Assembly: GCF_000092205.1 (NCBI RefSeq)
Contig: NC_014216.1
Span: 2,113,742-2,177,741, forward strand
Reading direction: 5' to 3'
Length of the DNA stretch: 64,000 nucleotides
Source of the DNA: Desulfurivibrio alkaliphilus AHT 2
Lineage (GTDB): Bacteria; Desulfobacterota; Desulfobulbia; Desulfobulbales; Desulfurivibrionaceae
The stretch's first letter is position 1. Each line of letters starts with the position of its first letter. Below the pieces are notes generated by a model, which did no database searches, was not told the origin of the DNA, and saw nothing but the letters and a program-made list of their open reading frames with translations. The position numbers and the translations under genes were made by a program. Of this stretch, positions 9,604 to 18,404 are shown piece after piece.

Positions 9604-11163
9604 TCAAAATTTGAACAGTTCGGTATGTGAATTTATCTTGCTTGGAATCTGCGTGAAACTGGGAGTTTCATTGATCACATCGCCTCCAAGCAGATAGATG
9701 CCGGGGAGCCTGGCAAAGAGAAAGATGTTGAAAAAGTCCGATATCTCTTGCAATTCCGGTTGACGGGTTGCGTCAAGGACGATTTCCCCTAGCTTTCTTT
9801 CATTAGCCGGAAAAAGTTGGGGTGTTGAGATTTCAACAGCCCATACGTACGACGGCATTACTTTCGCCAGGGCCAGGGGCAGTGCCTGGTCCTCCCTCTC
9901 ACCTTCCCAGTCGGTTAACGACTGCAGGTGGTCCGTATACTCGGTCACCGATGCGGCTTGGGCGCGAAAGACAATTTGCTGTTTCATCGCCCATTGGATA
10001 AGGCGATTAATCCATTTGTTCCCTTTGCTCAGGGTCGAGAGTGCCGAATACAGGATATCCAAGGCGATGGCCTCGGCTTTCACTCCGCTATAGCGGATAC
10101 CTGGTCGGAACAGCTCCACGACGTAATCCACCTTGTCGTGCTCGATATAGAGCCGGGGAATGCAGAAGTTGGGACCAAAGTTGTCATCATGACCGATGAA
10201 GCTGCTGGTCCAACTCTCGCTCGGCACATAGCCAGCGGTCTCCCCGATGCGAAAATAGGAAATCTCGGCATCCGGAACCCAGGTGTCCTTGTTGAAGGTA
10301 TGGCCGTAAAAGGGAATAATGTGTTTTGCTTCGTATTGCAACTCCTGGCCAGTCAGGCGAAAACCGACCAGAGCGCCGCACCCTGATTCCAGGCCGGCGT
10401 AAGCATATTTCTGGTATGGTAGCTCACGGCGGCGATCATTTTGGTCCTGGCTATAATCGATATCGCTGTATTCAATGCCCAATCCAGCCAAGATCGCTCT
10501 GATTTGCGGCACACTCAGCCCCTGAGCAGGCTCAAAAGCTGGATTAACTTGTTCGGCCAGTTTATTGATCCGCCGGTAGGAGATGTCTCCTTCAAGCAAA
10601 CATCTGGATATCAGGCTGCGCAGTGCCACCTGGGCGCACGCCTTGTTCAATCCATTTTGTTGGCAGTAAAGGATGCCGGTAATGATCAGTGACGTGGAAC
10701 CAACCACCAGACGGTATTGGCCGGCGCGTGGAACACAGTTGTGCTCATGTGCATATTTGACGAATACAGCCTCGAAGACATGCCACTGGGCGATCGACCG
10801 AGACGGTACAGAGTCGAACTTGAGAATGGCGTAACCGACCAGATTTTCCTGATTGAGATGAGGGTGTGCTTTGGCCGACAATTCGACATTCCAGAACGAA
10901 AGTCGTAGCAGCCCGTCATTGCGATGGTCAGGATACCTGGCCAGAATGTCTTCATTTTCTTCAGTGATGATTCCTGCTACCGGAATAGTTTCAACAATAA
11001 GCGTCTGGCAGGAAAATGAGCGGGCCAAGGAAAAAAGGCGCCGGATGCTGTTGGTTTCGCCAAAACGTTTTTCGACGAAATCGAAGGACGAGAAAGGCGA
11101 CTCCAACTGAAAATATTCCAGGTCGCTACTTGATACGCAGCGGTGGTCATCCAGCAACGTCAT
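9604..11163 (-). CDS. Unknown 519-aa protein, cysteine-peptidase-like core
   Basis: A family I do not recognise by name. Residues ~160-200 read YCQQNGLNKACAQVALRSL. A glutamine several residues before a cysteine on a helix that continues AxxAL is the pattern of papain/C39-like peptidases. A candidate histidine/acid pair follows in EAKHIIPFYGHTFNKDTW (residues ~300-320). The rest has no clear domain; no signal peptide or membrane segment is seen. Its start (ATG 11163) shares one base with the stop of a 59-aa gene, so the two are translationally coupled. Base use is AT-richer than the flanking sugar-nucleotide genes, which suggests transfer. Function unknown; peptidase activity is an inference from motif spacing only. 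Confidence 0.6.
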   Translation of the reverse strand: MTLLDDHRCVSSSDLEYFQLESPFSSFDFVEKRFGETNSIRRLFSLARSFSCQTLIVETIPVAGIITEENEDILARYPDHRNDGLLRLSFWNVELSAKAHPHLNQENLVGYAILKFDSVPSRSIAQWHVFEAVFVKYAHEHNCVPRAGQYRLVVGSTSLIITGILYCQQNGLNKACAQVALRSLISRCLLEGDISYRRINKLAEQVNPAFEPAQGLSVPQIRAILAGLGIEYSDIDYSQDQNDRRRELPYQKYAYAGLESGCGALVGFRLTGQELQYEAKHIIPFYGHTFNKDTWVPDAEISYFRIGETAGYVPSESWTSSFIGHDDNFGPNFCIPRLYIEHDKVDYVVELFRPGIRYSGVKAEAIALDILYSALSTLSKGNKWINRLIQWAMKQQIVFRAQAASVTEYTDHLQSLTDWEGEREDQALPLALAKVMPSYVWAVEISTPQLFPANERKLGEIVLDATRQPELQEISDFFNIFLFARLPGIYLLGGDVINETPSFTQIPSKINSHTELFKF

Positions 11164-11342
11164 CAGCCGAAAGTCAACTCGCTCTCGGCCGCTTTGCGGT
11201 GGGCCTCATCAATCTTGTTGAGAAAATCCCGCACCTCCTTAGTATAACGCATCTTGACCTTCACGGTTTCCTGCGTTGTACCGAATTGAGAGGCGATTTC
11301 TTTTGCAAGATCAGCGTTTCCGAACGTGCCTTGCGTTTTCAT
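11163..11342 (-). CDS. 59-aa protein coupled to the peptidase-like gene
   Basis: ATG 11342 follows a strong AGGAGG and opens a frame of 59 residues: MKTQGTFGNADLAKEIASQF, then TTQETVKVKMRYTKEVRDFL, then a charged helix ending AAESELTFG. The first part looks like a short helix-turn-helix or helical bundle; no cysteines, signal or membrane segment. The stop codon overlaps the start of the 519-aa gene by one base. It could be a substrate, regulator or antitoxin-like partner of that protein; the sequence does not decide. Confidence 0.65.
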   Translation of the reverse strand: MKTQGTFGNADLAKEIASQFGTTQETVKVKMRYTKEVRDFLNKIDEAHRKAAESELTFG

Positions 11343-11472
11343 TACGGGTTCCTCCTGAGTTGTGTAACGCCATCATTCTGTGTCAAAACACTATCCGAAC
11401 CCGGCAACGATTGCAATGACAAAGCGTTGCTGGGCTAGCTTGAAAAACAGGAAAATTGTTCCTCCCGCAACG

Positions 11473-11510
11473 CTACTCCACGGTTACGCTTTTGGCCAGG
11501 TTGCGGGGCG
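11473..11510 (-). pseudogene. glmS: glmS 3' stump, copy B
   Basis: The same last codons of glmS ([11 protein letters not shown], stop) joined to the same position downstream of rmlC as at 835-872. The identical join in both copies shows that the deletion between rmlC and glmS happened before the module was duplicated. Confidence 0.8.
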
Positions 11511-11533
11511 TGCCTGGCCTGCTCCCTGCGTTC

Positions 11534-12739
11534 TCAAAAAACCTCGGCGTTGCAAAGCGGTACGCACTCCCGGTCTTTTGTGGAAAGCAGGGGGGGATCT
11601 TCATAGCCCCAGTCTATGCCTATATCCGGGTCGTTCCAGGCTATGCAGCGTTCGTGTTCGGGGGCGTAAAAGTCGGTGGTTTTGTAGAGGAACTCGGCGG
11701 TTGGCGTAAGGGTGAGGACGCCGTGGGCGAAACCTTCGGGTATCCATAACTGTCGCTTGTTGTCCGCCGAAAGCCGTTGGCCCACCCAGCGGCCGAAGGT
11801 GGGGGAGTTGTGGCGGATGTCCACCGCCACATCGAACACCTCGCCCTGCACCACCCGCACCAGCTTGCCCTGGGCCTTCGGCGGCAACTGATAGTGAAGG
11901 CCGCGCAACACGCCCTTTTGTGATTTCGAGTGGTTATCCTGCACAAAATTCGGCCGCAGGCCGGTGGCCGCCTGGAAAATCTTTTCGTTCTTCAGCCCCT
12001 GCCGCCTTTCAAGGGTGGCAATGTAATGCCCCGCTTCCAGCAATGATTCATGGGTGCCGGTATCCAGCCAGGCATAACCCCGGCCCATGATCTCCACGGC
12101 CAGACTGCCCTGTTCCAGGTAGAGCCGGTTAAGATCGGTAATCTCCAACTCGCCCCGGGGCGAAGGTTTATTCTGCCTGGCCAACTCCACCACCTGGTGG
12201 TCGTAAAAATAGAGCCCGGTCACGGCATACCTGGATTTCGGCCGCTGCGGCTTCTCTTCCAGCGACAGCACCTTGCCGTCGGCGTCGAACTCGGCCACCC
12301 CGTATCGTTGGGGGTCGTTAACGTGGTAGGCAAAAATGGTGGCCCCGTGCTCCCGCCGCATGGCATTGGCAAGCAGCACGTGCAGATCATGACCATAGAA
12401 GATGTTGTCCCCCAGCACCAAAGCCGCAGGCTCACCGGCAAGAAACTGCTCGCCGATAATAAATGCCTGGGCCAACCCCTCCGGGCTGGGTTGCACCGCG
12501 TATTGCAAATTGATCCCCCAGGCGCTGCCATCGCCGAGCAGTTGCTGAAAACGGGGCGTATCCTGGGGGGTGGAGATAATCAGAATATCGCGGATACCGG
12601 CGAACATCAGGGTCGATAGCGGGTAATAGATCATCGGCTTATCGAACACCGGCAGCAATTGTTTGGAAACAGACAGGGTCGCGGGGTGCAGCCGGGTGCC
12701 GGCCCCGCCGGCTAGAACAATACCTTTGCGGGTAATCAT
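11534..12739 (-). CDS. rmlAC: RmlA-RmlC fusion protein (thymidylyltransferase + epimerase, both trimmed)
   Basis: 401 residues. Residues 1-250 are glucose-1-phosphate thymidylyltransferase, with [34 protein letters not shown] and [11 protein letters not shown]. Residues 251-401 are dTDP-4-dehydrorhamnose 3,5-epimerase, with [17 protein letters not shown] and [14 protein letters not shown] normal RmlA has ~290 residues and RmlC ~180, so the join removed ~40 C-terminal residues of RmlA and ~35 N-terminal residues of RmlC while keeping the frame. The start is ATG 12739, which overlaps the rmlD stop (ATGA). Catalytic residues visible in each half are kept, so partial activity is possible; loss of the RmlA C-terminal helices and the RmlC N-terminal strands argues against it. 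Both copies in the window have the same fusion. Confidence 0.8.
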   Translation of the reverse strand: MITRKGIVLAGGAGTRLHPATLSVSKQLLPVFDKPMIYYPLSTLMFAGIRDILIISTPQDTPRFQQLLGDGSAWGINLQYAVQPSPEGLAQAFIIGEQFLAGEPAALVLGDNIFYGHDLHVLLANAMRREHGATIFAYHVNDPQRYGVAEFDADGKVLSLEEKPQRPKSRYAVTGLYFYDHQVVELARQNKPSPRGELEITDLNRLYLEQGSLAVEIMGRGYAWLDTGTHESLLEAGHYIATLERRQGLKNEKIFQAATGLRPNFVQDNHSKSQKGVLRGLHYQLPPKAQGKLVRVVQGEVFDVAVDIRHNSPTFGRWVGQRLSADNKRQLWIPEGFAHGVLTLTPTAEFLYKTTDFYAPEHERCIAWNDPDIGIDWGYEDPPLLSTKDRECVPLCNAEVF

Positions 12740-13632
12740 GATTCGATCAACTCCTTCAGGGTGCGTTGCACATGAAACTGCCAAGGTGGCATCACCAGGC
12801 CGAAGGCCGCCTCCAAACGGCGGCAATCAAGCCGGGAATTTTTCGGGCGCTTGGCCGGCAACGGATACGCTTCCGTCGGGATCGGCTCGATCTGCTCCGG
12901 CTTGACCAATAAAGGCCGGCCCAGGGCGGCAGCCTCGGCGACAATGAACCGGGCATAACCGTGCCACGAGGTCTCCCCGGCCGCCGTGCAATGGTAAAGA
13001 CCGCCGCCGGCCTTGCCGCCAAGCATCAGCCGCAGGGCATGGGCGGTGATATCCGCCAGCAGCTCCGCCGAGGTTGGCGCCCCAACCTGATCGGCGATTA
13101 CGCGCAACTGATCGCGCTCCCCGGCCAGGCGCAACATGGTTCTGAGAAAATTGCCGCCACGGGCGGCATAAACCCAGGTGGTGCGCAAAATCAGGTGTTC
13201 CACCCCGGATGCGATAATCGCCGCATCCCCCTCCAGCTTACTGCGACCGTAAACGGATTGGGGATCGGGCGCATCGCTTTCCAGGTAAGGCCCGGCTTTG
13301 TCGCCATTGTAAACATAGTCGGTTGAAAAATGGACCAGCGGTACCCCAATCGCCTTGGCCTCCGCCGCCATTGCCGCCGGGACCGCGGCATTAACCGCGT
13401 ATGCCGTTTCGGCCTCGTCTTCGGCCTTATCCACGGCCGTATAGGCCCCGGCATTGACCACGGCAGCAGGTCGCCCGGCGGCGCGGATCGCCGCCCGCAC
13501 CGCCTCCCGGTCGGACAGATCAACCTCCCGCCGGGTCAAGGCCAGCACCGGCCCCAAGACCGCCAAACTGCGTTGCAGCTCCCAGCCGACCTGGCCTTCA
13601 GCACCAAAAAGCAGCAAGGGCCGGTCCATCAT
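12736..13632 (-). CDS. rmlD: dTDP-4-dehydrorhamnose reductase RmlD
   Basis: About 298 residues, full length. It makes the last step to dTDP-L-rhamnose, reducing dTDP-4-keto-rhamnose with NAD(P)H. Seen are the Rossmann start [15 protein letters not shown], the [12 protein letters not shown] segment, the catalytic [10 protein letters not shown] with downstream YGRSKLEGD (YxxxK), and [13 protein letters not shown]. The start is the ATGATG at 13632/13629, overlapping the rmlB stop. It lies between rmlB and the rmlA-rmlC fusion, all overlapping, so one transcript is expected. There is no counterpart in copy A. Confidence 0.93.
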   Translation of the reverse strand: MMDRPLLLFGAEGQVGWELQRSLAVLGPVLALTRREVDLSDREAVRAAIRAAGRPAAVVNAGAYTAVDKAEDEAETAYAVNAAVPAAMAAEAKAIGVPLVHFSTDYVYNGDKAGPYLESDAPDPQSVYGRSKLEGDAAIIASGVEHLILRTTWVYAARGGNFLRTMLRLAGERDQLRVIADQVGAPTSAELLADITAHALRLMLGGKAGGGLYHCTAAGETSWHGYARFIVAEAAALGRPLLVKPEQIEPIPTEAYPLPAKRPKNSRLDCRRLEAAFGLVMPPWQFHVQRTLKELIES

Positions 13633-14711
13633 GCCCGCTCCTGGTAATTGCGGTCCACCCATTCCCGGTAGGCGCCGCTGGTTACATTATCCACCCAGCC
13701 CTGGTGGTCGAGGTACCACTGCACGGTTTTGCGGATGCCGGTGGCAAAGCTTTCCGCCGGCTTCCAACCCAGCTCCCGCTCGATCTTGCCGGCATCAATG
13801 GCATAGCGCCGGTCGTGGCCGGGCCGATCGGGCACATGGGTCATCTGGGCCGAGTAAGAACGGCCGTCCGCCCGGGGCCGCAACTCGTCGAGCAGGGCGC
13901 AGATGGCTTCAACCACCTGGAGGTTGGTCAATTCATTATGGCCGCCAACGTTATAGACCTCCCCCACCCGGCCGGCCTGCAACACCCGGCGAATGGCCCG
14001 GCAATGATCGCCCACATAAAGCCAGTCTCGAACCTGAAGGCCATCGCCGTAAATGGGCAGGGGCTGGCCGGCCAGGGCATTGTGGATTACCAGGGGGATC
14101 AGCTTTTCCGGGAACTGATAGGGGCCGTAATTGTTGGAGCAATTGGTGGTCAGCACCGGCAGACCGTAGGTGTGGTGCCAGGCCCGAACCAGATGATCAC
14201 TGGCCGCCTTGCTGGCCGAGTAGGGGCTGTTGGGCTGGTAGGGGTGATTTTCGGTGAAGGGCGGCTCGGCCGGAGCCAAGGAACCGTAAACCTCATCGGT
14301 GGAGATATGCAGAAACCGAAACTCCCCTCTCCCCACGGGAGAGGGGCCGGGGGTGAGGGGCAGCCCGCCCCAATAGTCCCGCACCACCTCCAGAAGGCGG
14401 GAGGTACCGGCCACATTGGTTTCAATAAAAGCCGCCGGGCCATGAATGGAACGATCAACATGGGATTCCGCGGCAAAGTTGATCACCGCCCGGGGCCGGT
14501 GCCGGGCCAGCAGCCCGGCAACCAGTTCCGCATCCCCGATATCTCCATGCACAAACCGGTACCGGGGATCATCAGCAACCCCGGCCAGGTTCTCCCGGTT
14601 GCCGGCATAGGTAAGCTTGTCGAGGTTGAGGACTGGTTCGCCCTCTTCCGCCAGCCAGTCCAGAATGAAATTGGCACCGATGAAGCCGGCGCCGCCGGTT
14701 ACCAGTATCAA
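13629..14711 (-). CDS. rmlB: dTDP-glucose 4,6-dehydratase RmlB
   Basis: 360 residues, complete. It converts dTDP-glucose to the 4-keto-6-deoxy sugar. Motifs: VTGGAGFIGANFI (NAD loop), NFAAESHVDRSI, the catalytic STDEVYGS (T, D, E) and [12 protein letters not shown] (YxxxK), NCSNNYGPYQFPEK. Between residues ~120 and 133 an extra LPLTPGPSPVGRGE is encoded by a palindromic repeat (14324-14346) that is absent from the copy A fragment and from ordinary RmlB. The insertion sits in a surface loop before the catalytic strand and keeps the frame, so the enzyme may tolerate it. Confidence 0.93.
   Translation of the reverse strand: MILVTGGAGFIGANFILDWLAEEGEPVLNLDKLTYAGNRENLAGVADDPRYRFVHGDIGDAELVAGLLARHRPRAVINFAAESHVDRSIHGPAAFIETNVAGTSRLLEVVRDYWGGLPLTPGPSPVGRGEFRFLHISTDEVYGSLAPAEPPFTENHPYQPNSPYSASKAASDHLVRAWHHTYGLPVLTTNCSNNYGPYQFPEKLIPLVIHNALAGQPLPIYGDGLQVRDWLYVGDHCRAIRRVLQAGRVGEVYNVGGHNELTNLQVVEAICALLDELRPRADGRSYSAQMTHVPDRPGHDRRYAIDAGKIERELGWKPAESFATGIRKTVQWYLDHQGWVDNVTSGAYREWVDRNYQERA
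14324..14346. repeat. Palindromic REP-like insert inside rmlB
   Basis: CCCCTCTCCC, loop CAC, GGGAGAGGGG: a perfect 10-base stem within a ~40-base stretch that also has GGGGTGAGGGG. It is translated as part of TPGPSPVGRGE. Peptides of this kind are known products of repetitive palindromes inserted into coding sequence in many proteobacteria. Confidence 0.7.
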
Positions 14712-14728
14712 AATCCTGCCCCCCCTGA

Positions 14729-15501
14729 TTAACCCCCGTAATATTCCCGGTACCAGGCGGTAAAACGACCAATGCCCTCCTGCACCGTGGTGCCGGGCTG
14801 GTAGTTGAAATCGCGCACCAAGTCGGTTACATCGGCAAAGGTGTCCGGCACGTCGCCGGGTTGTAGGGGGAGAAACTCTTTTTGGGCCGTCTTACCCAGG
14901 GCCTTTTCCAGGGTCTCGACGTACTCCATCAGCTCCACCTGCCGGTTGTTGCCGATGTTGTACACCCGCCAGGGCGCAGTGCTGCTGCCGGGATCGGGGT
15001 TGTCGCCGGACCACTCCGGGTTGGGAGCCGCCGGCCGGTCCAGCACCCGCACCACTCCTTCGATGATGTCGTCGATAAAGGTAAAATCCCGCCGGTGCTT
15101 GCCGTAGTTGAAGATTTTGATCGGCTCACCGGCCATGATCGCCCGGGTGAACTTGGCCAAAGCCATGTCCGGCCGGTCCCAGGGGCCGTAAACCGTAAAA
15201 AAGCGCAGACCTGCGGATTTTCAATGGAATAGCGCACCCCGGCTTGGGCCGCCAGGTTCACCACCCGCCGGGGCTGGTGCACGGCAAAAACCTCTGCCAC
15301 CGCCGCCTTATCGGCCAGGTCGATGCGGCAATGGGTGTAGCCGGGATGATCGGCATGGCGGGCCAGCCGAGCCTCCTTGAGCGACGGGTCGTAGTAGTCG
15401 TTGTGATTGTCGATTCCCACCACTTGGTCCCCGCGGGCCAGCAACCGCAAAGACAGGGCGGAACCGATGAAGCCGGCGGCGCCGGTGATCAGCACTTTCA
15501 T
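14729..15501 (-). pseudogene. UDP-glucuronate 4-epimerase-like, same internal deletion, copy B
   Basis: Same length (773 bases) and same break as 7474-8246: the front half through VRYSIENPQ, then a frame change to [11 protein letters not shown] and the C-terminal half. Nucleotide differences from copy A are scattered and few. The missing ~75-80 residues include the Tyr-Lys catalytic pair. If repaired, the enzyme would turn UDP-glucuronate from ugd into UDP-galacturonate. It overlaps ugd by 4 bases (ATGA) and is followed 17 bases later by rmlB. Confidence 0.85.
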
Positions 15502-16823
15502 TTTATAGCTCCCTGCAACCGTCCAACCCCAATGTAGGTAAACCCCGCCTCCCGCATCATGACCGGCTCGTAAACATTACGCAGGTCGATAAACAGCGGC
15601 TGGGCCATCAACTCCCGCAATCGTTGCAGGTCCAAGGCCCGGTACTGGTTCCATTCGGTCATCAGGATCAGGGCGTCGGCGCCGGTGGCGACGGCATAGG
15701 GGTCGTCCAGGTAGCGGCATTCCGGCATTATTTTGGCGGCCTCGCGCATCCCCTGGGGGTCGTGTACTTGCAGCGCCGCCCCCTTCTCCGACAGGGCGGG
15801 CAGAATGGTTAATGCCGGCGCCTCGCGCAGGTCATCGGTTTCCGGCTTGAAGGTCAGCCCCAGCACGCCGATGGTTTTGCCGGCCTCGCTGCCGCCCAGG
15901 GCGTCGCGGATTTTCTTGATCATTCGCCCCTTCTGGGCCGCGTTCACCTCCACCGCCGCCTCAACCAGGCGGCTGGTGCTGCCGTGTTCCTGGGCGATAC
16001 GCAATAACGCCAAGGTATCCTTGGGAAAACAGGAGCCGCCGTAGCCGGGGCCGGGATGAAGAAACTTGCCGCCGATCCGGCCATCCAGCCCCACCGCCTT
16101 GGCCAGGGGCTTGACGTCGGCCCCCACCGCCTCGCAGAGATTGGCCATTTCATTGATAAAGCTGATCTTCACAGCCAAAAAGGCGTTGGCGGCATACTTG
16201 ATCAACTCGGCGGTTTCCAGGGTGGTTTCGACAATGGGAGTGCCGTTAAGATACAGGGGGTTGTAAATCTCCCGCATCACATCAAATGCCCGCTGACTGC
16301 CGCTGCCCACCACCACCCGATCCGGACGCATGAAATCGCTGATTGCCGCCCCTTCCCGCAGAAACTCCGGGTTGGAAACCATATCGAAAACCGCCCGGGG
16401 GTTGGCCTTGGCAATCAACCGCTGCACCTGGCGGGCGGTACCGACCGGCACCGTGCTTTTGTCGATGACCACCGTATAGTCCTGAACCAGATTGGCGGCA
16501 ATTTCCTCCGCCGCCTGGTAAACATAGCTTAAATCGGCATAACCGTTGCCCCGCCGCACACTGGGGGTGCCCACGGCAACAAAAATCGCCCGGGCATCGG
16601 CCATGGCTTCGGCCAGGTCGGTGGTGAAGGAAAGCCGACCCTGCTCCACATTCCTGGCCACCAGATCATCCAGGCCCGGCTCGTAAATGGGAATACTACC
16701 CTGGCGCAAAAAGTCGATCCGCTCCGCCAGCTTGTCCATGCAAACCACCCGGTGGCCGAATTCCGCCAGACAAGCACCGCTGACCAGGCCGACGTAGCCG
16801 GTACCTACTACTGCTATTTTCAT
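15498..16823 (-). CDS. ugd: UDP-glucose 6-dehydrogenase
   Basis: 441 residues, complete. It oxidises UDP-glucose to UDP-glucuronate with two NAD+. Seen are MKIAVVGTGYVGLVSGACLA (NAD loop), KSTVPVGTA, NPEFLREGAAI, the central-domain ETAELIKYAANAFLA, the catalytic GYGGSCFPKDT and the C-terminal GLTFKPETDDLREAPAL. It is the intact version of the truncated gene at 8243-9487. Downstream, the epimerase that would use its product is broken; upstream (75 bases) is manC. Confidence 0.95.
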   Translation of the reverse strand: MKIAVVGTGYVGLVSGACLAEFGHRVVCMDKLAERIDFLRQGSIPIYEPGLDDLVARNVEQGRLSFTTDLAEAMADARAIFVAVGTPSVRRGNGYADLSYVYQAAEEIAANLVQDYTVVIDKSTVPVGTARQVQRLIAKANPRAVFDMVSNPEFLREGAAISDFMRPDRVVVGSGSQRAFDVMREIYNPLYLNGTPIVETTLETAELIKYAANAFLAVKISFINEMANLCEAVGADVKPLAKAVGLDGRIGGKFLHPGPGYGGSCFPKDTLALLRIAQEHGSTSRLVEAAVEVNAAQKGRMIKKIRDALGGSEAGKTIGVLGLTFKPETDDLREAPALTILPALSEKGAALQVHDPQGMREAAKIMPECRYLDDPYAVATGADALILMTEWNQYRALDLQRLRELMAQPLFIDLRNVYEPVMMREAGFTYIGVGRLQGAIK

Positions 16824-16897
16824 ATCTACCCCTGATAGTTACCTGTTTTCAGTTTACCTTTAAATCAACAAGTTAGTGCCTCAAGCAAACGGCTGCT

Positions 16898-18304
16898 TCA
16901 GGCCCGCCCGTACCGGTCTTCAATGCGGACAATATCATCTTCGCCCAGGTAGGAGCCGGATTGCACCTCGATCAGCTCCAGGGGGATGGCGCCGGGGTTT
17001 TCCAGGCTGTGGACCTGGCCCAGGGGGATGAAGGTGGATTCGTTCTCGCTGACCAGATAGCTCTCGTCACCTTTGGTCACCTTGGCCGTACCTGAAACTA
17101 CGATCCAGTGTTCGGCCCGGTGGTGGTGCATTTGCAGCGACAGCCGGGCACCGGGTTTCACTTTAATCCTTTTCACCTGGTAACGGCCGCCGATATCGAT
17201 GCTGTCGTACGAACCCCAGGGGCGGAACACCTCGCGGTGGGTGATGTGCTCGCCACGCTCGGCGGTGGCCAGGGCCTCCACCAGAGCCTTCACCTCCTGA
17301 GCCCGCCGGCGGTCGGCCACCATTACCGCGTCCTTGGTTTCCACCACCACCAGATCACGCACCCCGAAGGTGGCCAGCAGGCGGCTTTGGGCCATCAGCA
17401 GGCAATCGCGGGTGTCGCGGGCAAGCACATCGCCGTCGCAGACATTGCCCTGCCCGTCGCGGGGCGCCGTCTCCCACAGAGCGGACCAGGAACCAAGATC
17501 GCACCAGCCCGCGTCCAACGGCACCAGGGCCGCCTCCTCGGTCTTTTCCATCACCGCGTAATCGATGGAATCGGCGGGGCAAGCCAAAAAATCCTCCCTG
17601 CTTACCCGGATGAAATGCAGATCGTGCATTTTGCCGGCCAGTGCCGCCCGGCAGGCCGCCACCATTGCCGGCTGAAACAGTTCCAACTCGGCCAGGTAAC
17701 GACCGGCCCGGAACATGAACATGCCGCTGTTCCAGTAATAATCGCCGGCAGCCAGGTAATCCTCGGCGGTGGCGGCATCGGGTTTTTCCACGAAACGGCG
17801 CACGGCAAAACCGGCGCCGGTCAACTCCTCACCCCGCTGAATATAACCGTAACCGGTTTCCGGCGACTGGGGCACAATGCCGAAGGTAACCAGCTTGCCC
17901 GCCTCGGCCAAGGCCAGCCCCTGTCGCACCCCGGCCTGAAAGGCGGCCACATCGCCGATCCGGTGATCAGCCGCCAGCACCAGCAACACCGGGTCGTCGC
18001 CCTCTTCCAGCAAATGCAGGGCCGCCAGGGCAATGGCCGGGGCGGTATTGCGCCCCTCCGGCTCCAGCAGAATGGGCACCTCCTCCAACCCCAGTTGGCG
18101 CAACTGTTCGGCAGCCAAAAAGCGGTGCTCCTCGTTGCACAGCAACAAGGGCTTGTCCACCGGCAGCCCTGCCAGTCGCCGAACCGTGGCCTGCAACATG
18201 GTCAGTTCATCACCGAAGTTGTGAAACTGTTTGGGATAAAGCTTGCGCGAAAGCGGCCATAAACGGGTACCGGAGCCTCCGGCCATAATCACGGGAATCA
18301 GCAT
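16898..18304 (-). CDS. manC: Mannose-1-phosphate guanylyltransferase / mannose-6-phosphate isomerase
   Basis: 468 residues, the usual length of the two-domain enzyme. The N-terminal pyrophosphorylase has [40 protein letters not shown] and FVEKPD..TAEDYL. The C-terminal cupin (residues ~350-465) has [29 protein letters not shown] and the metal-site ending [21 protein letters not shown] of type II isomerases. It supplies GDP-mannose for the glycan and is probably the first gene of the copy B operon. A scrap of a second manC is at 9494-9590. Confidence 0.95.
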   Translation of the reverse strand: MLIPVIMAGGSGTRLWPLSRKLYPKQFHNFGDELTMLQATVRRLAGLPVDKPLLLCNEEHRFLAAEQLRQLGLEEVPILLEPEGRNTAPAIALAALHLLEEGDDPVLLVLAADHRIGDVAAFQAGVRQGLALAEAGKLVTFGIVPQSPETGYGYIQRGEELTGAGFAVRRFVEKPDAATAEDYLAAGDYYWNSGMFMFRAGRYLAELELFQPAMVAACRAALAGKMHDLHFIRVSREDFLACPADSIDYAVMEKTEEAALVPLDAGWCDLGSWSALWETAPRDGQGNVCDGDVLARDTRDCLLMAQSRLLATFGVRDLVVVETKDAVMVADRRRAQEVKALVEALATAERGEHITHREVFRPWGSYDSIDIGGRYQVKRIKVKPGARLSLQMHHHRAEHWIVVSGTAKVTKGDESYLVSENESTFIPLGQVHSLENPGAIPLELIEVQSGSYLGEDDIVRIEDRYGRA

Positions 18305-18404
18305 TATTACACCTCACGATTGTCAACGCTAACCCGGACCACGGTAAACCTACGTTTTATCGGTAAGCAGCTGTATCACTTTTCCGCACACGTAAGCTTC
18401 CCCG

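Noticed and set aside
896-9607. Considered calling the copy A rmlA-C and ugd genes functional
   Set aside because: Both lack their nucleotide-binding N-termini, replaced by unrelated or out-of-register sequence.
11366-11390. Promoter for the 59-aa/peptidase operon (TTGACA on the minus strand)
   Set aside because: The -35 is perfect but the best -10 at 17 bases (ACAACT) is poor, so it is not listed as a feature.
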